Positions 16,519 to 26,020 of a DNA stretch of 64,000 bases are shown here, piece by piece. This DNA comes from an uncultured Acidimicrobiales bacterium (GTDB lineage Bacteria; Actinomycetota; Acidimicrobiia; Acidimicrobiales; SZUA-35), in assembly GCA_937997485.1 (NCBI GenBank), contig CALKTH010000003.1, forward strand, positions 17,963 to 81,962, written 5' to 3'. Under the pieces are notes generated by a model. The model was not told the DNA's origin, made no database searches, and was given only the letters and a program-made list of their open reading frames with translations. The stretch's first letter is position 1; each line of letters starts with the position of its first letter. Position numbers and translations under genes: made by a program.

Positions 16519-18672
16519 GTGAGCGACCTCTCGACGATGAGTTTCCCCCGCCAGCACGCAGCGACGCGCCGATTCACGTTGGGCGCACCGAGGAACTTTT
16601 CGGTCGTCGCTGACACATCACACGCCGGCGGCACTGCAACCGAACGGGTCCTGTTCCTTCGTTCGAAGGCTGGCGACGATCCGGTCCTGTGTCTCTGGGC
16701 CCAGGCGAGCAACGGGCCGGAGCAGCTCATCGTCGACCCGGCCAAGCTCGGAGCCGACGACGATGCGCTTCCTGCCGCGGAACTGGCTCGACGAGAACGT
16801 GCTCGTGAAAGTGCGGGAGGCATCGTCTCCTACTCGGTCGATGCCGCGGGCCGGGCAGCCGCCTTCACCGTGGGCGGGGCGCTCTTCGTCGTCGACCTCG
16901 CAACCAATGAAACGCGGATGCTGGATGCCGCCGAGGGTGTCTTCGACCCACAGATCGACCCGACGGGGCGCTCCGTTGCTTATGTCTCCGATCGAGCGTT
17001 GCATCTCATCGGCATCCGTGAGGGCAGCACCGACCAGGTCCTCGCCCATGATGTGGAACCCACCGTCTCCTGGGGTCGAGCGGAGTTCGTCGCCGCCGAG
17101 GAGATGGGCAGGACCCGCGGGTTCTGGTGGGCGCCAGATGGCTCCGCCCTCTTGGTCACTCGCGTTGACGATGCACCGGTACAGATCTGGCACATCGCCG
17201 ATCCGGCCCATCCCGCCCGTGCTCCGCACGAGATTCGCTACCCCGCCGCCGGCACGATGAACAGCACTGTGCAGCTGGCGCTCATTGCCCTCGATGGTTC
17301 TCAGCAGATGGTCCAGTGGAATCCGACCAACGATCAGGGCGTCGGCGCCTTCGAATATCTGGCGGACGTCGTTTGGTCGAAGGGCAAGCGACCGCTCGTC
17401 GTTCGACAGACTCGCGATCAACGCACGGTCTCAATAGGCGCCGTGGAGCAAGGCCCGGACCGACGAGGTGATCTCGTTGTCGTCGAACGACAAACCATCA
17501 CCGATCCGGTCTGGGTCGAGCTCATGCCCGGCTCGCCGGCGTGGGCGGGCAGCTCACTCCTCACGATCGAGGATCGCGCCGATCTCGATCGACGGGTGCT
17601 GTGCGTCGACGGTGATCCCGTCGACCTTCGCGGGCTTCACGTCCGCTCGATTGTGGCCACCGGGCCAACCTCCGTGCTGCTCACGGCGTGGACGGATCCT
17701 CTCGATGTGCACGTGGTCCTCGTGGACCTGGAAAGCGGAGAGCCAACGACGCTCACAACCGAGCCCGGTGTGCACGGTGCCTCAGCGTCCAGTCCGCTGG
17801 GCGCGGTCGTGCTCGTCCGGTCCGCACCTGACCTGGAGCGGAGCGTCGCCGTCGCGCTGTGGCCCAAGGGCCCGGAACGAACGATCAGCAATCGGGGCGT
17901 CGTGCCAGCACTCACGGCGGTTCCCCACTTCCATGCGTTGGGCGCTCGTGAGCTTCGGTCGGCGGTTTTCTTGCCGAACGACCACGACGGCGTCAGTCAG
18001 CTTCCCGTTCTGCTCGATCCCTACGGTGGGCCGCACGCCCAACGCGTCACTCGCTCCCACACACCACACCTCACGTCCCAGTGGTTCGCCGATCAAGGGT
18101 TCGCGGTCATCGTGACCGACGGAAGAGGCACGCCTGGGCGCGGCCCGGCGTTCGAGCGCGAGGTCTGGGGCAACCTTGCGGACCCGGTTCTCGAGGATCA
18201 GATCGACGCACTCGACGCGGCGGCAGCGATCTATCCGTTCATCGACTTGGACCGCGTCGGCATCCGTGGCTGGTCCTTTGGCGGCTATCTCGCCGCGCTT
18301 GCCGTACTGCGGGCGCCGGACCGGGTACACGCCGCCATCGCTGGTGCGCCGGTCACCACATGGCATCTGTACGACACGCATTACACCGAGCGCTATCTCG
18401 GCCACCCCGACCAGTTCGGCGATCACTACGCCGTCAGCGACCTCATTCTCGATGCTGCGAAACTGACTCGTCCATTGCTGTTGATCCATGGTTTGGCCGA
18501 CGACAACGTGGTTGCCGCGCATACCCTCAGGTTTTCCTCAGCGTTGCTCGCTGGCGGTCGGTCGCATCAGGTGCTGCCACTTTCTGGGGTTACCCACATG
18601 ACTCCCCAAGAAGTGGTGGCGGAAAATCTGCTGCATCTCCAACGTGACTTTCTCTTCGACGCCGTCGTTTGA
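16519..18672 (+). CDS. prolyl oligopeptidase family (S9B, DPP-IV-like) serine peptidase
   Basis: A 717-residue cytoplasmic peptidase. The N-terminal two thirds is a DPP-IV-type beta-propeller with the paired glutamates in FVAAEEMGRTRGFWWAPDG that bind the substrate amino terminus in dipeptidyl peptidases. The C-terminal alpha/beta-hydrolase domain has Ser586 in GWSFGGY, the Asp in IHGLADDNV and His693 in GVTHMTP. It should therefore remove dipeptides (X-Pro or similar) from short peptides. No signal peptide is seen. The start is uncertain: GTG at 16519 has AGG nine bases upstream, while ATG at 16537 would shorten it by six residues. The frame is open further upstream, but that part overlaps the WS/DGAT gene and is not protein-like. 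Confidence 0.9.
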   Translation: MSDLSTMSFPRQHAATRRFTLGAPRNFSVVADTSHAGGTATERVLFLRSKAGDDPVLCLWAQASNGPEQLIVDPAKLGADDDALPAAELARRERARESAGGIVSYSVDAAGRAAAFTVGGALFVVDLATNETRMLDAAEGVFDPQIDPTGRSVAYVSDRALHLIGIREGSTDQVLAHDVEPTVSWGRAEFVAAEEMGRTRGFWWAPDGSALLVTRVDDAPVQIWHIADPAHPARAPHEIRYPAAGTMNSTVQLALIALDGSQQMVQWNPTNDQGVGAFEYLADVVWSKGKRPLVVRQTRDQRTVSIGAVEQGPDRRGDLVVVERQTITDPVWVELMPGSPAWAGSSLLTIEDRADLDRRVLCVDGDPVDLRGLHVRSIVATGPTSVLLTAWTDPLDVHVVLVDLESGEPTTLTTEPGVHGASASSPLGAVVLVRSAPDLERSVAVALWPKGPERTISNRGVVPALTAVPHFHALGARELRSAVFLPNDHDGVSQLPVLLDPYGGPHAQRVTRSHTPHLTSQWFADQGFAVIVTDGRGTPGRGPAFEREVWGNLADPVLEDQIDALDAAAAIYPFIDLDRVGIRGWSFGGYLAALAVLRAPDRVHAAIAGAPVTTWHLYDTHYTERYLGHPDQFGDHYAVSDLILDAAKLTRPLLLIHGLADDNVVAAHTLRFSSALLAGGRSHQVLPLSGVTHMTPQEVVAENLLHLQRDFLFDAVV

Positions 18673-18715
18673 GGGGCCACCCTCCGGGCGACACTTCACT
18701 TCCCATGGACGACCC

Positions 18716-18765
18716 GCACCTCTCGATGACCAGCAACCGCCGATGATCTGCACTTCTCGATGACC
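18716..18765 (+). repeat. short direct repeat around the rsgA start
   Basis: GCACCTCTCGATGACC (18716-18731) and GCACTTCTCGATGACC (18750-18765) differ at one base and lie 34 bp apart. The second copy contains the rsgA start codon. The first contains an in-phase-looking ATG that opens only a six-codon frame (MTSNRR, stop at 18744-18746). It looks like a small duplication of a start region. Confidence 0.5.
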
Positions 18766-19878
18766 GACGATCTCGCCGCCCTTGCGCCTTCTCTGGAGTC
18801 GCTCGGCTGGGACGACGCGCTCAGCTCATGGGCAGGCGAAGCGGAAAAGAGTCTCGATGGCTTCGCCGGCGTTGGCCGCATTGCTCGGACGAGTCGCGGC
18901 TTCTGCCTCGTGTTCACTGGTGGCGATGCACGGCTCGCAGCCTCGAGTTCGATCCGTTCCGCCACGGGTGTCGCTCCCTCAACGGGCGACTACGTGGTGC
19001 TCGTCGAGCATCCCGAAGACGGCCTTTCGATCGCCGGGGTCGCTGACCGACGGACAGCGCTGACCCGTCGAGCGCCCGGACGTGTGCCCGAGCCGCAGGT
19101 GCTGGCCGCCAACGTCGATGACATCTTCGTCATGCACGGACTCGACCGACCGCTGAATCTGAACCGACTGGAACGCCAACTCGTCATCGCATGGGCGAGT
19201 GGAGCGACGCCGTTCGTGCTTCTCACGAAGGCCGATGAGGTCGGCCATCACGAAGAAGCAGTCGAGACCATCGAACGGCTGGCTCCCGGCGTGGAAACCC
19301 TGGCCATCTCCATCGTGAGTGGCAAGAACGTGGAACGAGTGCGCAACCGATTCACGGGTTCTCGAACCGTGACACTGCTCGGCCTCTCAGGCATCGGCAA
19401 GTCGACCCTCGTCAACGAACTGTCCCACGGCGTGGTGCAACGCACGGGTGAGGTGCGGGCGAAGGACCGCCGCGGCCGGCACGTCACCGTCACGCGAGAT
19501 CTCATTCCTCTCCCCACCGGTGGCATCGTGGTGGACACACCGGGGATTCGCGAAGTTGGATTGTGGGACGCTCGCGATGGCATCGCCAAGACGTTCCCCG
19601 TTATCTCTCAGGCCGTGGTCGAGTGCCGTTTCAGCGATTGTGCCCATGAGGCGGAACCCGGATGCGCGGTGCGAGAGCAACTGATGGATGGGGTGATCAC
19701 CGAGCGGCGGCTCACGCACTGGCGTGAGTTGCACGCGGAGCTTGATCTTCAGGAATCGCAGCTCGAAGCGTTCGATCGGCGTTCAGAGTCTCGGAGCCGC
19801 GCGGACGCCGAAGGTCGCCGAGACGGCGAGCGTCGGCGCAAAGCCAACAAGGGCAAGAGCAAACGCAAGAAGCGGTAG
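18760..19878 (+). CDS. rsgA: ribosome small subunit-dependent GTPase A
   Basis: A 372-residue circularly permuted GTPase that acts in late 30S subunit maturation. An N-terminal OB-like domain (about 35-105) is followed by the permuted G domain: TKAD (G4) comes first, then GLSGIGKS (G1, residues 208-215) and DTPG (G3). A C-terminal zinc-binding motif of the form C-x-n-C-x-H-x-n-C (ECRFSDCAHEAEPGCAV) is present. The very basic C terminus (KANKGKSKRKKR) fits rRNA binding. All motifs look intact. The start is the second of two near-identical ATG contexts. Confidence 0.96.
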   Translation: MTDDLAALAPSLESLGWDDALSSWAGEAEKSLDGFAGVGRIARTSRGFCLVFTGGDARLAASSSIRSATGVAPSTGDYVVLVEHPEDGLSIAGVADRRTALTRRAPGRVPEPQVLAANVDDIFVMHGLDRPLNLNRLERQLVIAWASGATPFVLLTKADEVGHHEEAVETIERLAPGVETLAISIVSGKNVERVRNRFTGSRTVTLLGLSGIGKSTLVNELSHGVVQRTGEVRAKDRRGRHVTVTRDLIPLPTGGIVVDTPGIREVGLWDARDGIAKTFPVISQAVVECRFSDCAHEAEPGCAVREQLMDGVITERRLTHWRELHAELDLQESQLEAFDRRSESRSRADAEGRRDGERRRKANKGKSKRKKR

Positions 19879-19930
19879 GCGGCGATACGCCATCCCCGTC
19901 GACCCACCAAGCGTGAGAGACAATGGCGAC

Positions 19931-20290
19931 ATGCAAGGGAAGCATGTGGTCGCCGCAACACTGTTCGGATCTCTCCTTGTCTTGGCCGCGTGCGGCCGAG
20001 CTGCACCTGACGAAACCGAGGTGCTGCAGGGTTCCACGGCGTCGCCGACGACCCTGCCATTGATCACGACGGTGGCGACGACCACCCCGACGACCGCGGC
20101 CCCGCCAACCACACAACCGTCGTACGTCGTCCAGCAGGGCGACTCACTGTCGGTCATCGCTCAGCGCTTCGCCGTTGATGTGAAGGTGCTGGCGGACTTC
20201 AACGGCATCACCGACGTGAACTCGATTCAGGTCGGGCAAACGATTGCCATCCCGCCTGCGGACGCCACCACAACAACCGCTGCTGGTTGA
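19931..20290 (+). CDS. LysM-domain lipoprotein
   Basis: A 119-residue protein with a lipoprotein signal peptide ending in the lipobox LAAC, a Thr/Pro-rich linker (TTTPTTAAPPTTQPS) and one LysM domain (YVVQQGDSLSVIAQRFAVDVKVLADFNGI ... IQVGQTIAIP). LysM binds the N-acetylglucosamine backbone, so it should be membrane-anchored and attached to peptidoglycan. It has no catalytic domain. ATG at 19931 gives the cleanest signal peptide; a GTG at 19913 would extend it by six residues. It lies 52 bp after rsgA. Confidence 0.88.
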   Translation: MQGKHVVAATLFGSLLVLAACGRAAPDETEVLQGSTASPTTLPLITTVATTTPTTAAPPTTQPSYVVQQGDSLSVIAQRFAVDVKVLADFNGITDVNSIQVGQTIAIPPADATTTTAAG

Positions 20291-20317
20291 GGCTGAGGCT
20301 GATCGACCGGGACAGCT

Positions 20318-21091
20318 ATGTCGCTGACGGTGGGCCAACAGATTGACCGGACAATGGCGGCCGCCTGGCCCGCGCTCCAGACGAGCACGATTGGTGGTTG
20401 GGAGATTCGAGCCACCGAGGGGCTGACTCGACGGGCCAACTCGGCACTGGCGTGGCCGCTCGACGGCAGCGTGGATCTCGAGCACGTCGTCGTCGCTGTC
20501 GAGCGCTTCTACGAGGACCGAGGCCTCCGTCCAGTCTTCAGCGTCAGCGACGCCAGCGCACCCGCTGAACTGCAGCCGCTTCTCGTCGCCCGAGGCTACG
20601 AGGTCGACGCGGAGACACTGGTCCTCGACATCGCACTTGATGCAGCCCGGGCGAGAACGGAAACCGAACGCGCCGCCGCGATTGCCTTGAGAACAGCGGC
20701 GAACGATGCATGGATTGACGTCTACACATCGAGCGCACCGACTCGTTGGCACAAGCCCGAAGAGGTAGATCGTCTGCGAGCCACGCTGCTCCAGCCGTCG
20801 CTCCCCACCCGCTTCGCGACCGTCGGTCCGCCCCGCGGTGCTCACGTCGAGGCCATCGGCCAGGTCGTGGTCGACGGCGACTGGGCATGTCTCCAGTGCA
20901 TGGCGACGCGGCCAGAAGCTCAGGGCCAAGGGCACGCAGGGCGCGTCGTGACCGCCCTCCTCGGAGCGGCGAGCGATCTCGGGGCAAGCAAGGCGTGTCT
21001 CGCTGTCCTGGCATCCAACGAAGCAGCGCGACGCGTTTACGAACGAGCGGGCTTCACGCCCTCGCACCAGTATCGCTACCTCGCTCGCTGA
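20318..21091 (+). CDS. GNAT family N-acetyltransferase
   Basis: A 257-residue protein with an N-terminal degenerate GNAT-like half and a C-terminal half with the acetyl-CoA-binding signature RPEAQGQGHAGRVV (R/Q-x-x-G-x-G/A type), followed by ASNEAARRVYERAGF, the usual motif B. Double-GNAT proteins of this form acetylate small amines or antibiotics, but the substrate cannot be read here. It starts 27 bp after the LysM gene and is probably co-transcribed with it. It converges on the cyclase gene. Confidence 0.85.
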   Translation: MSLTVGQQIDRTMAAAWPALQTSTIGGWEIRATEGLTRRANSALAWPLDGSVDLEHVVVAVERFYEDRGLRPVFSVSDASAPAELQPLLVARGYEVDAETLVLDIALDAARARTETERAAAIALRTAANDAWIDVYTSSAPTRWHKPEEVDRLRATLLQPSLPTRFATVGPPRGAHVEAIGQVVVDGDWACLQCMATRPEAQGQGHAGRVVTALLGAASDLGASKACLAVLASNEAARRVYERAGFTPSHQYRYLAR

Positions 21092-21121
21092 CCTCCGGCC
21101 GGCGGCTCGATCTCTCTGCGG

Positions 21122-24100
21122 TCAGTCCGCTCGAACGTTGCCCGGCTCGGCGGCAAGCGACCAGGCTTGACGCCAGCCCGCTGGGTCGACACCGATGCCA
21201 CGGAGCCGCACTTCGGCGTGGAGCAGCGAGCCGAGACCGCACACGCCAGCGATCATGTCGACCAGCAGCGGCGACACCCGATCGTCGGTGGTGACCAAGA
21301 GCGCACGAGCATCGTCGATCAGGCTCTGGCATTCCGCTCGATCACCTCGCTGATGGGCAAGCGCGGCCTGGGTTCCTAGTGCCATCAGCTGATCGAGGTA
21401 GGTGGACGGGCCGGTCAGGACGCTGTGAGCGCGGCGAGCGGCAAGTTGTGTGTCACCAACAGCGGCGGCAACGATGGAACCGACAGCCAGAGCGAAGGCG
21501 TCGGTTCGGTCTTCTGCTCCCGCCAGGCCTTGGCCGGCTGGTGACGTACCATCGATGCCAATCCAGTTCAGCTGGCTCGCGGCCTCATCAACCGCGCCTC
21601 GCTGCAAGAGTGCGAGTGCGAGTGAGACGGCGAGATCGGATTCACCGAGCAGGTTCTCACCTTCGTGCACTCCATCGAATCGAGCGGCCCACCGAATGGC
21701 CCGCTCGGCTTCACCCAGGCGAGCGGCGCTGGCCGTGATGGTGACGACAGCGAGACGTCGGCTGTCGAGATCTCCTGCTCGGTCCACCAGGGCGAAGGCC
21801 TGCTCGAGCAGCGCCGAGCCTTCGGCGACCCGACCGACGGACACGAGCGATCGGCCCTCGACCGCCATGGCCTGTACACGCAACGAGAGGTCATCGGCGC
21901 GCAGGGCGGTGGCGTGCGCTTCCTGGCTCAATGCCCGTGCACCCTCGGCGTTGCCAGACCACAGTTCGAGTGAGCTTGCGAGTACGAGCATGATGGTCTC
22001 GGCCCATGGATCGCCGCGGCGCTGCGTTTCGGGAAGCACCTGGCCAATGAGTTCACGAGCGCGTTCGGAGTCTCCGGTGTGGAACGCGACCCACGCTTCC
22101 AGACCGCGAGCCCACGCCAGGCCGGCTCGATCTTCGAGCTGGGTGAACATCTTGACGGCTTCGTCGACCAAGACGCGAGCATCGCCCACGCTGCCAGATT
22201 GGAAGGCATACCAACCAAGGCTCTGGAGTGCCCACGCTTCAGCGGCGATGTCTCCGGCCGCCGACGCAACGGCGCGGCTCGCTTCCAAGGCCTGCCGAGC
22301 GAGCTGATGGTCGCCGCGAGTCATCTCCGTGATGCCCAACAGGCGCAGGGCCAGGGCTTGGCGCCCCGGTTGTCCGAGCGCTTCCAAGCGGTCAGCCGCT
22401 TCTCGAAGCCTGGACGCCGCAGCGTGATGGTTACCGGACTTGCGATCGATCTCGCCTCGAATGAGAAGCGCGTTCGCAGCCAGCACAGGATCGCCGATCA
22501 CGATCTGATCGAGGCGATCGAGATCGCTGCGGGCACCAGCGAGATCGTGGATCTCCGAACGAGCCCGGGCCCGACCGAAGAGGAATCGCGTACGGGTGGC
22601 ATCGTCGCTGGCGAGATCGAGGCCGTGAGAGAACCAGATGCCCGCTTCGGTCGGCACGCCCGCCTCGAGCGCCCGCTCACCGGCTTCGGCGAGCCAGTGC
22701 AGCGCCTTCGCCACCACGGTGGCCCGGTCCACGCCGGGAACACTGTTCAGCTCGATGACGAGTTCGGCCGCTGATCGGTAGTGATCGGCAATGGCGACCA
22801 CACGCGAGTTGCGCACATCTTCATCGGCCATGTTGTCGAGGTAGGTGGCAATCCCGTGATGGCCAAGCGCCCGGTTGGTCTTTGTCAGCGTTCCATAGGC
22901 CACGTCGCGAACCATGTCGCTGCGGAACGAGTACCGAGGACCGTTGATGGTGATGAGATCGCGATCAACCAGGTCGGCGAGTGCCGGGGTGATGTCGTGC
23001 ATGTCCTCGGTCGCAGCAAGCATCGTGGCAAGGCCATCGATGGGTCCGGTGTTGCCGAGAATCGCGGCCGACTCGAGCACCGTCCGGTGCGCAGGATCGA
23101 TGGCATCGAGGCGGGCGGCGATGATGCCGCGAAGGTTGTCGGGCAGAGACTCGATGCGTCCGCTGGAGAGGGCGGCAACCACCTCAGACTCATTCCCGCT
23201 CTCCTGCCGGGAGGCCACGAGACCGGCAAGCTCTTCGAGAAAGAACGGATTGCCACCGCTGCGCTCAACCAGTTGGCGCATCACGTCGTCGGGGAGATCG
23301 AGACCGAGCTGTTCGACCATGGCCCGGCTGGCCTCGGGGTCGAGCGGACCAAGTGGCAGCACCAGCGAGCCGTGGCGCCCCTCGAGTGGGTGCATCGTGT
23401 CGTGCCCCTTCGCCGTCATCAAGACGATGAGCGGTGTACGCGCGAGCTCGTGCAAGAGGTGACTCAGGAGGTCCCACACGGCGTCGGCGGCCCAATGCAC
23501 ATCGGAGAGCACGAGCACCACGGGCCGCTGCTTGACCTCGGCTTCGAGAATGCTGACAAGCGCCAGCGTGACCTCTGAACGGTTGCGCTCCCGGTCTCCT
23601 CCCCGCAGCGGGGTGGCATAGCCGAGCGCATGCATCAAGCCAGTCGTGAAGCGGGGAATGTCGGCGCTGTGACGAGGATCGAGATGAATAGAGAGTCCGC
23701 CCAAGAGCGCAGAGCGAGCATCATCGGCGCTGGTCTCGATGGAGAGACCGAACGCGTGGCGCAGGACCTCAGCGATCGGCCACCACACGTTCGCTTCGCC
23801 GTACGGGACGGCACGGCCCTCGAGGATGCGCGCATTCCACGTGGAGGCGAGCATCGCTGCCGCCTCTTCGGCCAGGCGGGTCTTCCCCATGCCAGCCTCG
23901 CCCACAATCGTGGTGGCCTGCGCCAGCGACGTCTCGGTGGCAAGCCGAGCTTGAGATGCGATGAGCGCCAGCTCACGTTCTCTGCCGGCGAACGCCGTCG
24001 TGCGGCGAGTGCGGGCTCCAGGTGGCCGGACCGCGCTCAAGGCCACCCAGGCTTCAACGGTGGCTTCCCGACCGCGGGCTTCAACTTGGCCCAGAGGACG

Positions 24101-24655
24101 GTACGAAATCGCCTCTTGCGTGGCCTGATGAGTGGCATGGCCGACCACGACTTGGCCGGGTTCAGCCAACGCTTCCAAGCGGGACGCAATGTTCATCACG
24201 TCACCCATGGCCGTGTAGTCACCGCCGGCAGAAGACATGCCGACCAGCACTTCGCCGGTGTTCACCCCGATGCGAAGGCGGAGTTCTTGACCCGTTTCGT
24301 TGGCCAAAGCAGACACGGACTGCTGCATCCGCAGAGAGGCCCGCACCGCTCGTTCGGCGTCGTCTTCGTGAGCGATGGGGGCTCCGAAGAGAGCCACAAT
24401 GGCGTCGCCGAGCACTTTGTCGACAACGCCACCGAAGGACACGATGTCGCTCGCCAGCCGCTCCACACAGCGGTCGATCAGATGCTTGACGTCTTCGGGG
24501 TCGAGAGCCTCGGCCAGGCCGGTGAAACCGACGATGTCAGCGAACACGACCGTGACAATGCGGCGCTCCTCGTCTGAGGATGCTTGTGGCGTGCCGCAGT
24601 TGGAGCAGAACCGTGCCCCCGAAGTGAGTGCGGAACCACAGGACGAACAGAGCAT
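21122..24655 (-). CDS. class III adenylyl cyclase - AAA ATPase - TPR regulator
   Basis: A 1177-residue multidomain regulator. C3, C6, C17 and C20 form a zinc ribbon. The cyclase domain (about 30-205) has metal-binding Asp40 (VVFADIVGF) and Asp84, substrate-specifying Lys80 and Thr148, and transition-state Asn155 and Arg159 (NIASR). This is the Lys/Thr variant of an adenylyl cyclase, and all catalytic positions are filled. An AAA/STAND ATPase follows, with P-loop GEAGMGKT (252-259) and a Walker B-like VVLVLSDVHWAAD, and then a long Ala-rich TPR region to the end. Such proteins couple nucleotide-dependent oligomerisation to cAMP output or act as large LuxR-like regulators without the DNA-binding domain. 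ATG at 24655 begins the zinc ribbon. The gene is divergent from a two-component system. Confidence 0.92.
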   Translation of the reverse strand: MLCSSCGSALTSGARFCSNCGTPQASSDEERRIVTVVFADIVGFTGLAEALDPEDVKHLIDRCVERLASDIVSFGGVVDKVLGDAIVALFGAPIAHEDDAERAVRASLRMQQSVSALANETGQELRLRIGVNTGEVLVGMSSAGGDYTAMGDVMNIASRLEALAEPGQVVVGHATHQATQEAISYRPLGQVEARGREATVEAWVALSAVRPPGARTRRTTAFAGRERELALIASQARLATETSLAQATTIVGEAGMGKTRLAEEAAAMLASTWNARILEGRAVPYGEANVWWPIAEVLRHAFGLSIETSADDARSALLGGLSIHLDPRHSADIPRFTTGLMHALGYATPLRGGDRERNRSEVTLALVSILEAEVKQRPVVLVLSDVHWAADAVWDLLSHLLHELARTPLIVLMTAKGHDTMHPLEGRHGSLVLPLGPLDPEASRAMVEQLGLDLPDDVMRQLVERSGGNPFFLEELAGLVASRQESGNESEVVAALSSGRIESLPDNLRGIIAARLDAIDPAHRTVLESAAILGNTGPIDGLATMLAATEDMHDITPALADLVDRDLITINGPRYSFRSDMVRDVAYGTLTKTNRALGHHGIATYLDNMADEDVRNSRVVAIADHYRSAAELVIELNSVPGVDRATVVAKALHWLAEAGERALEAGVPTEAGIWFSHGLDLASDDATRTRFLFGRARARSEIHDLAGARSDLDRLDQIVIGDPVLAANALLIRGEIDRKSGNHHAAASRLREAADRLEALGQPGRQALALRLLGITEMTRGDHQLARQALEASRAVASAAGDIAAEAWALQSLGWYAFQSGSVGDARVLVDEAVKMFTQLEDRAGLAWARGLEAWVAFHTGDSERARELIGQVLPETQRRGDPWAETIMLVLASSLELWSGNAEGARALSQEAHATALRADDLSLRVQAMAVEGRSLVSVGRVAEGSALLEQAFALVDRAGDLDSRRLAVVTITASAARLGEAERAIRWAARFDGVHEGENLLGESDLAVSLALALLQRGAVDEAASQLNWIGIDGTSPAGQGLAGAEDRTDAFALAVGSIVAAAVGDTQLAARRAHSVLTGPSTYLDQLMALGTQAALAHQRGDRAECQSLIDDARALLVTTDDRVSPLLVDMIAGVCGLGSLLHAEVRLRGIGVDPAGWRQAWSLAAEPGNVRAD

Positions 24656-24841
24656 TGGTGCGAGTCTAGAGCGCCCCTCCGGGCTGAGACCGGGACTATC
24701 CCCCCTCGGGGATCCCGTCGGCCCGTCATCCCCGAGGATGAGGACTGGGCCGCACGGTCCTCCCTGCGAGGGATGGACCGAGTGAGAGCCACTGCCTACG
24801 CTCGCAGCCATGCCCCGCGCCGTCCACACGAGCGACGAGAC
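24656..24841. promoter_or_regulatory. divergent promoter region with a 10-bp dyad
   Basis: This 186-bp gap separates the cyclase gene from the histidine kinase. It contains CCTCGGGGAT (24704-24713) and ATCCCCGAGG (24728-24737), perfect inverted arms 14 bp apart. The spacing and position between two divergent regulator genes fit an operator, possibly for the neighbouring NarL-type regulator. A GC-rich hairpin in the mRNA leader is an alternative. Confidence 0.4.
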
Positions 24842-26020
24842 ATGACGAGCTTGCTCCGGTTCTTCCAGCAGCGCCCGTTGTTCTCCGACGCTCTCCTCGC
24901 CGCTGCGCTCACCGGCGTAGCGGTTGCTGTGGCTTTTGGAGTGTCTGGCTCGGGGTCCGAAATCTCCGTCGTGCCGCGCCCCGACCATCCGCTGGAGTGG
25001 GCGCTGATCGTGACCCCGTCGATCTGCATCGCGATGCGACGCCTCCTTCCCGTCACCGCCGTGGCGTTCGGATCCACCGCGATCATTCTCATCTGGTTGC
25101 TCGGGCTCCCCGACTTCGTGATCTCCGGAGCCATTCTCATCTACTCCGCAGTCATCTACGGGACCCGACCCCACGGACGCGTTGCGGCCGGTCTCGCCGC
25201 CGCAGCCCTCTCGCTGATGACGCTGACCGGCGTTCTGGTTGGCGAGGCGCCCTTCTATGTTCTCCCGCTTGTCATCCTCACTACCTTCACGGCGTTTGTC
25301 CTGGGTGTGAACACCGAAACTCGGCAGGCCTACATCCTCGAGGTCGAGCGGAGAGCGCAGGTGGCCGAACTCCATCAGGCGGCCTCCGATGAGGCCCTGC
25401 TGCAGGGTGAACGCAACCGCATCGCCCGCGAACTTCACGACGTGGTCGCCCACGGGCTCGGGGTCATCGTCGTGCAGGCGGGTGCAGGACGACGGATCTT
25501 GGCGCAAGACCCAGACGGCGCGGCCTCGGCGCTGCACCAGATCGAGAAGACGGGCCGACAGTCCCTGGGCGAGATGCGCCAGATGCTCGGCATCCTCCGC
25601 ACTGACGCCGCCGATCAAGGCCGTCCGACACCTGGGCTCGGCGAACTGGAAGAACTCGTCGACAGCTACGTCGCAAGCGGCCTTGTCGTGTCGAGCGAGC
25701 AAGTCGGCCATCGAACCGAGCTCCCCGCCACCATCAACACCAGCGCCTATCGCATCGTGCAGGAGGCGCTCACCAATTGCCTCAAACATGGTGGACCGCA
25801 CGTCGAAGTCTTCGTGCAGGTCAGCTACGAGCCGAACGCGGTCGACATCCGGGTGATGGACAACGGGCGTGGAGGAGCAGCGACCGCTACGAGCGGTCAG
25901 GGTCTGAAGGGCATGAAAGAGCGAGTCGAAGTCTTCGGAGGATCGCTGCGCACGGGTCCTCGCCCCGGCGGTGGCTTCGAAGTCGCCGCACGTCTCCCGC
26001 TCCAGGCTGTCGATGTCTGA
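24842..26020 (+). CDS. two-component sensor histidine kinase, NarL-type (HisKA_3)
   Basis: A 392-residue membrane kinase. Residues about 15-155 hold four to five transmembrane helices with very short loops, so the input is probably intramembrane or at the envelope. The dimerisation domain has His199 in ERNRIARELHDVVAHGLG, typical of HisKA_3. The ATPase domain has N-box IVQEALTNCLKHG, DNGRGG and GQGLKGMKERV. The start at 24842 is uncertain; longer in-frame starts give a low-complexity Arg-rich leader. Its stop lies inside the start of the response regulator (8-bp overlap), which must be its partner. Confidence 0.93.
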   Translation: MTSLLRFFQQRPLFSDALLAAALTGVAVAVAFGVSGSGSEISVVPRPDHPLEWALIVTPSICIAMRRLLPVTAVAFGSTAIILIWLLGLPDFVISGAILIYSAVIYGTRPHGRVAAGLAAAALSLMTLTGVLVGEAPFYVLPLVILTTFTAFVLGVNTETRQAYILEVERRAQVAELHQAASDEALLQGERNRIARELHDVVAHGLGVIVVQAGAGRRILAQDPDGAASALHQIEKTGRQSLGEMRQMLGILRTDAADQGRPTPGLGELEELVDSYVASGLVVSSEQVGHRTELPATINTSAYRIVQEALTNCLKHGGPHVEVFVQVSYEPNAVDIRVMDNGRGGAATATSGQGLKGMKERVEVFGGSLRTGPRPGGGFEVAARLPLQAVDV

